Source: Pratylenchus scribneri (Eukaryota; Nematoda; Chromadorea; Rhabditida; Pratylenchidae). From it: DNA of 64,000 nt. Positions within the stretch are counted from its first letter, which is position 1. Each line of letters begins with the position of its first letter. Made by a program: the position numbers and the translations under genes. Shown here piece after piece: positions 21,311 to 32,343 of the stretch. The notes beneath the pieces were generated by a model. The model ran no database searches, was not told where the DNA came from, and saw only the letters and a program-made list of their open reading frames with translations. The DNA is taken from the NCBI GenBank assembly GCA_030063045.1, contig JAQSEB010000173.1, positions 744,001 through 808,000 on the forward strand, written 5' to 3'.

Positions 21311-24300
21311 ATGAATTTTGGCCAAATTTTTCATCAAATCATCACAAATTCTTCCCTCCTTTTTATTTTCTTCCTTGCACATCAAACAAGGATATCAAGG
21401 ACGGAGGAACAAGCAAATGATGCCACCGGCGACAAATTAAATGTGCCAGTTGCCTTTCCAATTTACAGGCCACCATTGGAAACAGTTCAAAGGCAGAAAA
21501 CATCCGTCGAGAATGTTGTGGGTTTTTTTTGACTCATCAATTATCTTTTATTTTTTTACCCATATCGAATAATTCTAAATCATCAAAATTATTTTTAAAA
21601 ATATTTTGGTATATATTTCGGTTATCTGTTCGCACCAAAATCACCCTACCTAAATATCCCTAAAATTGGCCATAAGATTCTAACCCTAAATAGTATTTTT
21701 TTTCATCGTTTTTAATCAAATATCAATAATAAATAAAAATCACAATTTTTTTTTCAAATCTGACGACAGATAACAGAAAAATATCAATATTTTTTTCCAT
21801 TGTAATTTTCGGATCTAATAAGCATTAGAACTTATTTGCCCATTTTGGTGGGCAATGTCAAAATTTATAATTCTTTGGTGACAAAAATTCAATAAAATGA
21901 AGGCTAACATTCATGATCCATCCTAATATTCACAATAAAAATGTATTTTAAATTTAAATAAAAAATAATGAATTTGAGCCGCATTATACTTTTGAATTCC
22001 AATTTTAATTGAGAATTTAATATTTTATTACTGAAAATTGGAAATATTTATATTATAAAATATCCCATAACATAAGAATTTTCCACTAATTAATTATTTT
22101 TTAGCAGAGACAACCTCTCCGATTTCATTCCCTTCCACAACAACATCCTGTCCCCGCAATGGCACCGGCATCACCACCATTCTCCCCATCCAATTTGACT
22201 GCGGGCCATGTGGAGGAAATTTCTGGCCAAGGCTCCGAATCCTCATTGGCATCACCAGAAGAGGCAACGGAAGAGGAGGAAACCGAAAATCAAACTCATC
22301 CGGATGCCGATGGGGATGAACAACCATTTTTGGCACAAAAAAGCACATCAACAGTGCCAGCGGTGACAATTCGATTGGGAAACGGTATGGGGATTTACGG
22401 TTTCAGAAAATCGATGCAATTAAAAATCGGAATTTTTGCTCTTTAAACCGAAATAAGAGAAACCGAAAATCGACAATTTTTTTAAAATCCGAAATATTAA
22501 AATTAAAATCCATTACTTTTTAAAATCGGATCTGCTGGCCTATTTTAGTTTTAAATTCATTTTAATTAAATTCCATCAAATTTTTGAATAAAGAAAAATC
22601 TCAAATTTAATTTAAGTGCAAAACAGGTAAAATAAATAATATAAATACAAAAAAAATATATTTTTCTTATTTAATAATAAATGACGATATTGCCTAATTA
22701 TAGCGGTCGGTAATGTTTTAGTCCCCACATTTTAGTCCCCATGTTTTAGTCCCAGTATACGTTTTAGTCCCCATTTTTTCCCTTGTATTTCGGCCTAAAA
22801 ACATGAATTTTAGGATTTCGACTATGTAGAAGCCGAATTTCGCATTTATTTTTCACTATGCAAATTTCCTGAACTGTTAGCGGTTTATAAACCAGTTTCG
22901 AAAAAATTGAACTTGGGTATTTTGGGACATATTATACATCAATCGACGCGGCTCAATGAGCTGATTGCGAATCTGCTCTTTGTTTCATATAAAACTCAAA
23001 ACTAAAAAAAGTTATGGCCATTTATAATTTCATGGGGTGTATATATGTGAACCACCTGACTGAGATGGCCATAACTCTTTTAGTTTTGTGTTTTATTCGA
23101 AACCAGTGGCAGATTCGCAATCAGCTCGTCGAGCCGCGTCGAATTATATATAATATGTCCCAAAATAATAACGAACAATTTTTTCGAAACCGGTTTGTAA
23201 ACCATACCGGTTCGACCAATACAGATAATGAAAAACTAATGCCAAATTCGGATTCTCCATAGGCGAAAACCTCGAAATACCTGTTTTTAGGCCGAAATAC
23301 AAGGGAAAAATGGGGACTAAAACGTGTACTGGGACTAAAACGCGGGGACTAAAATGTGGGGACTAAAACGTGGGGACTAAAACGTTCTGGCCCGTAATTA
23401 TAGTGCATCCTATCCAAAAAATTTTACTAGACATCTTTTTAGTTTATAAAGTTAATCTCGAATTGGAATTTATTTTTCGAATAAACTTGATTTAAAATTG
23501 AAAAAGTTTGGGTCGTATCATAATTAGGAATTACGAGGAATTCGAATTTACTGTTAGGAAAAATAATATTTATTAAAATAAGAATTATTTTTCCAATTAA
23601 TGGAATTATTCATTAATTATAGAAAATGCCGATTCATCATCCGACGAATCTGCTGCTATCATAAAAAACAATGGAAAGGGTGGAAAAACGAAAGGGCCAA
23701 TGAAAATGAGCAAATCCGCAGGCGGTGGAATTGAATCCATTTTGGCAACAACTGTGGCCAGCAATTCAGCAGCAGAAAATGGGTAAAAATAATTTATAAA
23801 TTATTAAAATTTATTCCAGGGTAAATTATCCATTATCCAAAATTTAATATTATTCCACCCAAAAAATTAATTACAAAAGAATTTTTGCATGCTTTTTTCC
23901 TCTGGACAAAAATTTCGATAATTCATAAATTATTATTATTGAATTCCAAGGTAAATTTGGCGAAATTTATATTTCATCCTAAAATAATTATAAAGAATTT
24001 TTACCTGATTTTCACTTTATTACACTATTTTCCCTTGGGCCAAAATTTCGATTTTTGTAATTCTATAATTTTAAGAAATAAATATATTTTTTTTTGTACC
24101 TATTTATCCCCAGAGCCCGTACTACGGGCTCAGGGGCAGATTTTTTCCCCTCAAAATTACCTAGGTTATCCCCAAAATTATTCAACCCTAAAATCACCTA
24201 AAATCATGTTTTTTCAAAGTTTTACAAGCAACTAAGGGTAATAAAATATGAATCTCAAAAAATTTTTTCCAATCTGCCCTTGTATAACGGATATAATATA

Positions 24301-27300
24301 CCATTTTGGTAAATTGGAATGCTAAATACTTATAAGTATGAATATTGGCCTTAATTTTGTTCAATTTATTCCAATCTTGACAAGCCATTTTGTGCCAACA
24401 TTTACCAATGGATAGGTCGCATTTGTAAATGTTAGAATATTACCTAATTAAGATGGTCAAATATAATTCAAAATCTTTCACCATTTTTTGGAACTATTGC
24501 CTAAAATTTTTATTTGAGCATAAACATAATAAGATCAAAATTTTAAAAGAATTTTCATTCTAATTAATTATTTATAAAAATTTCAGCCAATTGACAGCCG
24601 ATCGCCGTCTCCATCCTCAACAACAACAACAATCGGCATCATCAGCAAGGCCCGTTTCCGTCATAAATACACCACAATTCCAACTTTTCACTGGCATGGG
24701 CATGGAAATTATTGGTCGATTTTTAAATTATTTTTAATTAATTTAATTATCTTTTATTTTTAAAAACATATCCAGTCTCAAAAATTAAATCATTACCTAA
24801 AATCTAATAAAATAATTATAAAGCGGATTTTTAGGTCCCGCAAAAATTTTAAAACTATCTAGTTTTTTTTCATGAAATTTACTAAAATAGGTTCCGATAA
24901 GGTCAAAATAGGTAATTTTTTGGCTTTTTATTGTATTTACAATGAAATTTCCACTCGAAAAATTGCTAAAATTAAGTAAAATTCATTTAAAAATTATACC
25001 AAAAATATGAATAAATGCTAAAAACGTTATTTATGTGCTATTCTAATCGATGCAATGTGTCCAAAAAATTAGTTTAAGACTTAAAAATCCTGACTTTCTA
25101 TAAATCTTAGTAAGATTTAAAATGACATAATTTAATAAATTTTAGAATTCATACTCATCGGGTCTCATTATTTGAATAGATTACCAACTAATAAGAACTT
25201 TTGTACTTGCGATTCATTTTTAAAATAAATATAAAAGAAAAAATAAAAATGAATTTCATGTATGTTATTTTCCAAATCATTAAAATTTGAATCCATTTCG
25301 CAAATTTTTAGACAGTCATGAAGGAAGCAATGAGCAATCAGCAACTGGCACAACCATTTCTGCCTCATCATTGGGCCAAAATGCGGCTAGCACAAAAGAA
25401 GAAGCCAAAGCAGAAGAAAACGATGACGGTCATCACCATCACAAAATGCTTCACTACAATCGGCCCGAATCAAATGCATCCTCTAACCACGGTTCACCCA
25501 TTCAAATGGTCCATTTGTCCACATTGGGCGCGGAATCAGGCATATCGACTACAATGAAAAGTTCACCATCAATTTCTACATTGATTAAAACAACAACATC
25601 AATGGATTCAATTTCTTCTGATGTTGAAAAAGGTGGAAAAACATAATTTTTTGGGAGGAGATTTTTGAGCATTTTATAATTTTGCAAAAATATTTTCGGG
25701 ATTTTCGACACCAATTTTAGAATTCCCATCCGATCCCCCTCGGAAGGATATTTTCTGAATTTTTGAACACAACAAATTATTCTCTTTTAATACCCTTTGG
25801 GAAATTATTTTTCAACCCCTCAAAAATTGGGAAAATTTGGGAATTTATAACTTCTTAATTTTTTTTGGACATTTTTTGACTATATTATTGCAGGGTGTTT
25901 TTTAAGTAACTAAGAAAACATAGTAAAATTTTTTTAATTCGCTTCCAAAAGCTATGAGTCCTCAAAGTAGAGAGAGTGTGGGGAATTATTAGGGGGATTC
26001 TGTATTAAAAGAGAAAATAAATATACAATATTCTCCAGAATCTGAATCCTTAATTAAGGAAGAAATTAAAATTCTCACTAAATTTTTTTTCGGAAAAATT
26101 AATTTCAATCCTCGGAATTTTTTTAAAATTCTATTGCGAATTCCCTTCATCATTGTCAAATGACTGTGGCTATATAAAAATTTATGAATAAAATAATATT
26201 TTTCATTTAAATAATTAAATATCTTTTATTCTAGGAAAAATATTAAATTTATAAATTCCGTTTTTTAAAATCTAAATTTTTTGCAGCTTCAACAGCAATT
26301 CCAAATCCTTCTTCCACATCTTTGCGCACTTTGATTTCATCCACAGTTCAAAGCGATACCGCCAAATTGAAGACATCATCAATTAACCCAACAGAAGTCG
26401 AAGAGAAGGCCGATGAAGCCTTCAAGACAGAGGCAACCGCCAAATTGCCCACAATTTTGTCCACAACCGGCATTCCAACATCCGGTAAATCAATCATTTT
26501 ACGCTTTCAATTTTAACATTTTTATAGGAAAATTTTATTAAAATATGGACTTTCGTTTTGTTAAATTTATGGGTAATCTTGATAAGCCCAATGCCAAATC
26601 ATTTACAAAATATAGGCAATTTTTATAAATGTTGGCATATCCTTACCAAGATGAACAAATATGATTGAAATAGAATTATTTTCTTACTTAAAATCCATCC
26701 AATAGGAATGTGCATAAATTAGTAGGATTTATTGGAAATTTTGGACTCTAAAACATTTCCGAATAAGGATAGTCAGCTTGATAATCTTATTAGTAATGGA
26801 TTTTTTAAGTGTGGACGGCTAGCCGCGTTTTGCGGACCCGCCATTTGCGGATGAAACGGTTTGGTGCCGCTGGCGGTAAAGTTGAAGAAGCATTGTTTAT
26901 GACATTTTATTAGTCATAAAATTAGCTACAAAATGGCAACAAAAGAATCAGCCATTTTTGTGTATTCACCGAGTTATGACCATAAAAACCGTTGGTTTAA
27001 TTAAAATTATGTTTTTGGCCGTTTTTTAGCCATAACTCAGTGTATATTCAATATTGGTCAAAGCTTTTGATGTCATTTTGTAGCTAATTTTATGACTAAT
27101 AAAATGCCACAAACAATTCTACAATAGCTTTATCACCATCTGCACAAGACGATTTCATCTGCAAATGTGGTAACACAATTTTAAACCAATTTTGATTTTC
27201 GACTTGATAAGTTAGAATTGGTTAAATCTTTGACAATCATTATCAAATAATGTTGTCAGACTTATCAATTGGACTTACGGTTTTTAGATCATGGATTTTG

Positions 27301-27957
27301 GATAAACTTCTGAACCATTATAATCTTCGTCATTTTTTTCCCCAAAATAAATATTTTCTAAAATTCCCGGATAAGGAATGTTAACTGATATTTTCAGTCA
27401 AAAGTTGGAACACAAAACCTATAAAAATCATTTTAAAAAATCCATAAATACCTTTAAAATATTCTAAAATTTTTCTGCTTTGTTTGTTAGCAGATGAAGT
27501 GACCGAAGATTTGTTGGCCATGCTCAACCATAGTCCACCATCTCCGCCTCCATTCGTCTCGGCAAAAAATCAATCATCTAATCTAAATAATAAAAAAGCC
27601 GCCAATAATTCCTCGCATTTTATGCCAACACCACCAAATAAACCGCCAACCCAATTCCCGGTTTCCGCTGAATCCAATGACCAATTAAGCCGTCAAATTG
27701 GTCTGAGCGGTGGCCACGATGAATTGGATGCTGGATTTGAACGGCAAACGCAACAAATTCCACCGGGTGCCGAAATTGAAGGTGCAAATGGCAATGGCCA
27801 GGGAGAATTGGCTCAAACTACTACAATTTCACCTAATAATGAGCAGACAAATAATGAGAATGTTGTGTTGACTAGGCCAACAAAACCACCTCCTCAGCAG
27901 TCATTGTTTTGGTCAACCACGGCAGAGGTGAATATTAAATTGAACAGGGATAATTAA
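21311..27957 (+). CDS. Seven-exon secreted Ser/Thr/Pro/Gln-rich protein, about 585 residues
   Basis: Exons join without phase conflict: 21311-21514 (the end could be 21517), 22105-22384, 23623-23782, 24587-24714, 25312-25632, 26287-26484, 27491-27957. Stop is TAA, overlapped by an AATAAA at 27956-27961. Most acceptors are classic (TTTTTAG, ATTTCAG, TTTTGCAG). Residues 8-25 (HQIITNSSLLFIFFLAHQ) form a signal-peptide-like hydrophobic core. The mature region is disordered: acidic repeats (PEEATEEEETEN), a glutamine run (PQQQQQSA), a DDGHHHHKML histidine run, and many Ser/Thr. No Cys-rich or enzymatic domain is seen, so it resembles a mucin-like or secreted matrix/effector-type protein, function unknown. 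It has no internal stops and normal CAA/CAG use. A Mutator-type foldback lies in intron 2 and a decayed inverted repeat in intron 6. The donor after exon 4 (G|GTCGAT) is the weakest junction. Confidence 0.7.
22704..23394. mobile_element. Mutator-type foldback in an intron, 691 bp
   Basis: Left end CGGTCGGTAATGTTTTAGTC and right end AACGTTCTGGCCCG are imperfect inverted ends. Repeated TTTTAGTCCCCA on the left matches TGGGGACTAAAA on the right, and the arms pair over about 330 bp each. Flanking 9 bp duplications TAATTATAG lie at 22695-22703 and 23395-23403. The inner arms contain CATCAATCGACGCGGCTC, a motif shared with the foldbacks at 7.7-9.5 kb. Frames in the arms are artefacts. Confidence 0.8.
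24112..24130. repeat. Perfect 9 bp-arm palindrome in intron 3
   Basis: GAGCCCGTA and TACGGGCTC are perfect inverted arms around one central C. It lies in an otherwise AT-rich intron and may be the core of an old mobile element. Confidence 0.6.
26823..27175. repeat. Decayed long inverted repeat in intron 6
   Basis: Around a centre near 27000, ATTTTATTAGTCATAAAATT on the left pairs with AATTTTATGACTAATAAAAT on the right. The outer parts align with many G-to-A or C-to-T type differences (GCGGATG against GCAGATG, GGCGGT against GGTGAT). It appears to be an old foldback element; no target duplication found. Confidence 0.6.
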
Positions 27958-28168
27958 TAAAATGTTCACAATTATTAATTTAAATTTTTAATCTCTAATT
28001 TAATTTTTTGGAAAATTTTTTTTGTCGTAAAATTGTGGTCATATAATCTGACAAATATTACTTATTATTTAAGCTTGGGTTTAGGTTTAGGCAGAGGATT
28101 GAACTAAATTTAGGCTTAAATTAGCCATGCTTTAAATTAAATTTTAAATCCTATATATATATATATAT

Positions 28169-29628
28169 GTTACGGCCAAAAGTGGAAATCGGCCAAAACT
28201 GGTTTTGGCCGGCCAAAACTGGTTTTGGCTGAAAAACGGCCAAAACTGGTTTTGGCTAGCCAAAACTAGTTTTGGCCGGGCAAAACTGGTTTTGGCCGGC
28301 CAAAACTGGATTAAATGGATAATAACTTAAATAATGGATATAGGAGGATTAAGCACCGAAATGGAAGGGAAATGGAAGGGAAATGGCCCGGAAGGCCACT
28401 GGAAGGTCAGAGAAGGGTAAAAGAGGCCCAGAGAGTGCGCGGGTTATATCCGGATATAGGGGGATTAAGGTGGATATAGGGGGATTAAACCGGATTACCT
28501 AATTAGATGGGAAATGGTCCGGAGGGCCAGTGGAAGATCGTGGAAATGTCTGAGAGTGCGCGGGATATAGCCGGAAATAGGGGGATTAAGATGGATAAAG
28601 TGGGATTAAGCCCTGAAAGAGATGTAAAATAGTATGTAGGGGCAATGGAAGGGAAATGGCCCGGAAGGCCACTGGAAGGTCAGAGAAGGGTAAAAGAGGC
28701 CCGGAGAGTGCGCGGGATATATCCGGATATAGGGGGATTAAGATGGATATAGAGGGATTAAGCCGGGTTAAATCCCTAATTAGATGGGAAATGGTCCGGA
28801 GGGCCAGTGGAAGATCGTGGAAATGTCTGAGAGTGCGCGGGATATAGCCGGATATAGGGGGATTAAGGTGGATAAAGTGGGATTAAGCCCTGAAAGAGAT
28901 GTAAAATAGCCTGTAGGGGCAATGGAAGGAGAGAGAAGTGACAGAAAGTGCGCGGGATATATCCGGATATATAAGGATTAAGGTCGATATAAAGGGAATA
29001 AGGTTGATATAGGGATTAAAGCCCCGAAATGGATGGGAAATAGCCAGGAAAGGTCGAGAATGTTGGCCGAAGGCCATATGAGTGGCTGGATATATCCGGA
29101 TATAGGGGGAATAAGGTGGATAATGGATATAAGGGGATTACGCAGGATTGAGCCCTGAAATAATTTCCTGGTTTGGCTGTTTTGCTTCCGGCTTCGCGAT
29201 ATTCCTATGCTCCGAACCCCTATCCCTAATCCCTAGCCCCTAACTATGCTTAACCCGGCTTAATCCCACTTTATCCATCTTAATCCCCCTATATCCGGAT
29301 ATATCCCGCGCACCCTCCGGGCCTCTTTTACCCTTCTCTGACCTTCCAGTGGCCTTCCGGGCCATTTCCCTTCCATTTCGGTGCTTAATCCTCCTATATC
29401 CATTATTTAAGTTATTATCCATTTAATCCAGTTTTGGCTAGCCAAAACCAGTTTTGGCTAGCCAAAACCAGTTTTGCCCGGCCAAAACCAGTTTTGGCTA
29501 GCCAAAACCAGTTTTGCCCGGCCAAAACCAGTTTTGGCTAGCCAAAACCAGTTTTGGCCGATTTTCAGCCAAAACCAGTTTTGGCCGGCCAAAACCAGTT
29601 TTGGCCGATTTCCACTTTTGGCCGTAAC
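28169..29628. mobile_element. Large foldback element with GGCCAAAACTGG and TATCCGG arrays, 1.46 kb
   Basis: Ends GTTACGGCCAAAAGTGG and the exact complement CCACTTTTGGCCGTAAC delimit the element, within a TATATA microsatellite that hides any target duplication. Next comes an array of GGCCAAAACTGGTTTTGGCC units on each side, then TAAATGGATAATAACTTAAA, then CCGGAAGGCCACTGGAAGG and TATCCGGATATAGGGGGATT modules. The core holds tandem units of about 280 bp. No transposase is encoded. The inner modules match parts of the macrosatellite at 637-4046. Confidence 0.8.
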
Positions 29629-30217
29629 ATATATAAACATATTTATTCAATAAAATTTTATGCTGATATATATTAAAATTAGAAATATTCTTGAATTAGT
29701 AGTATAATTTAAAATATTTTTTTTTAAATATGAATATATATTAAAAATAAATCAAATTATTAATTACGATTGAATAACAATTATATTTAAATTGATTATT
29801 AATATTTAATTACAAATTGTTTTCGAAAATATTTTGGTAAAATAAATTTTTAATTTAAAAGATATTAATAATTTATTCAAAAATCTGATGAATATATATT
29901 ATATAAAATTTAGATTATTTAGCTTTAATGAAATAAAGAAAAGAATAATAATATAAAATTCTCCGAAATTACTAAAATAAAATAATTAATTTAAATATAA
30001 TATTAAATAAAAATATGAATTTTATTAATAAATTTCGATAAAAAAAATAAATTATGTTCTTAAAAAATTATTATTATGAATTTATATTAGAAATTTAATT
30101 TTCAGAAATGTTATCAATTATCATATAGAAAAGGAAAAATATTGTAATCCTCTATTATGCTTATAATATGTGATTTATTCGCAAAGTTCTCCTAATTTCT
30201 TTGTCTCTCAATTTAGA

Positions 30218-30288
30218 CATAGGCAACTTCCTGATTTATGGCAATTTCGCGCCCAGACTCTAGAGGCAGTGGGTCCAATGACGGAATC
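30218..30288 (+). pseudogene. Coding-like island with splice-like borders
   Basis: A CTCTCAATTTAG acceptor is followed by an open frame reading RQLPDLWQFRAQTLEAVGP and MTESK, ending at AAA|GTATTT, a possible donor. The composition is far more protein-like than the surroundings. The family is not recognised, and the minus strand is also open here. Confidence 0.3.
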
Positions 30289-32224
30289 AAAGTATTTATC
30301 AAATAAAAAAATATTTTCAAAGAAAATTTAGAAAGTTTTAAAACCACAAATAACAATGAATTTTTTATAAAACCGATTCGGCCGATATTTATCGACAATT
30401 TGAACACGTATTTTTCGGAAAATAAGAAGAATATATTTTAAACTAATTCCTTTTGTTAAAAACAAAATAATTATATTAAAATAAAAAGAAAATAAATAAG
30501 AAAAAATTATTAAAAATTATTAAAAAATATGATAAATTAATTTTGGAAAAGTACAAATTAAACTTAAATAGAAGATCCTAAAATTTTTGATGCTAATAAG
30601 AATTCTACCCGACTCACTTGACACTAATATCAAATGAAAACTCAGCCGCATATCGATTTATTTGAAATAATCTGGTAGCAACAAATGTCAAAAAAATTAA
30701 AAAATTTTTAAAAAAAATTAACATCCAATTTAAAATATTGATAAGAATTTTAATTTATATAATGGAATCAAAATTTTGTATCATCATTGAAAATTTAAAT
30801 AAATTAACTACCCTTAGAGAAAAAATTTAAATAAAAATATATAAATTAGAAAATCCTAAAAATGCATGATACTTTAATTTTATGAATTCTGTTTAAAAAA
30901 TATTATAAATAGACTTTCCATAATTAATAAATATATAAAATTATAATACAGATTAAATTGGAATGCAATTTTAAAGGAATTCTGAAGAAGAAAATGGGTG
31001 CAGAGACAACATAGGACAATTATTTCGAAAAATGATCTTAGCAAACTTCGAGGATAAGAATGGTTGATAAGGAAACAGATTCATAAATATAATAGTTAAA
31101 ATAATTTTGCTTAAATAATAATGAATATGGAGATATATTTAATTATTAAAATCGAAATTAAATATAGATAAGATCTTTAATTACAATTAAAAAAGAAAAA
31201 TTACCATAATTCACAATTAAAATTTAGATTTCTTAAATTATTTATTTTAATCAACATAATTCAAACAATTTCGATTAAATCGTCAATATTTTGGGAATAA
31301 TAATAAATGTGAAAAAATGATTCATTGTCTTATTTAGGTATTTATTTTTAACTCTAAGGCAAACTAATTAAGCATACTATTAATTTTGGATTAAACTTTA
31401 ATATAATTTTAATGAAATATTATTAAAATATATAATTTTTATTATGTTATAACCACATTCGGAAAAATGGGCCCAGATAACGGAATTATGACTTTAGAAT
31501 TGACGAAAGGAGGAACATTTCTAGTAGGATTAGATTAGCGGAATAAAAAATGAAGGTAAAGGAAGAAGTAAACTCAAAAATCAAATATAGAATTTAATAA
31601 AAAAAAATTTAATTATAATTATCTATAGAGTTGAAATAATAATTAAAAAATATAATATGGGAAATATATTAAATAATAATTTTATAATTAATTTAATTTC
31701 AAGAGAAAAAATTATAAAAATGAAACAAAAGTAATATCTCTTTCTTAAATATTAATATTTAGTAAAAAAATTTTAAAATAATAAAATTTATTAAATAATG
31801 AAAAAAAAGTTATAAAATAATAAATAAAATGATTGGTGGCATAGTCGAAATAGTTGGATAAGCATTATGCAAATAAAATATAATATCAACACTCATGCAT
31901 AAAAATTTGGAAAAATTGATTATATTAAATAATAAGATTAATTAAAAATAAATGAGTTTTTCCAAGAAAACCATACTTTCTTAGCAATATATTATTATTG
32001 ATATGAAAAATTGTTGAGTTTTAGAGAGAATTCAAAGCATGTAGCTTCCAAATGCGCACAATTTGACAATCGAGTTGAAAATCATGATTGAAATTATTGT
32101 AGCTTTTACGGAATGAAAAAAGATATAGAAAAATAAATGAAAAATTTCAATAAAAGGATAAATAATTTGATATATATATATGGAATATATGAAAAATTTA
32201 TGAAAAATATTGGGGAAGGATAGG

Positions 32225-32343
32225 GAGACAAGGAAATGGAGGCTGAGGAAAGTAATTCGTTCTATGCGTTGCAATGTTTGTTTATTACAAACATTTGTCG
32301 TATCAACAAGATAAAATCCAGGAATCAACAATATCAAAAATAA
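32225..32343 (+). pseudogene. Coding-like island, possible SF1 helicase fossil
   Basis: The open plus frame reads EESNSFYALQCLFITNICR then INKIKSRNQQYQ. The pattern (acidic-SN, helix, then I-x-x-I..QYQ) loosely recalls the segment before and including motif IV (I-x-V-x-T-x-Y-x-x-Q) of UPF1-like helicases. Alone this is weak evidence. Confidence 0.2.

Noticed and set aside
32032..32337. 101-codon hydrophobic minus-strand frame resembling a membrane protein
   Set aside because: Reverse reading of AT-rich DNA gives Phe/Ile/Tyr-rich frames by chance; the plus strand over part of it is more protein-like and no receptor motif is visible.
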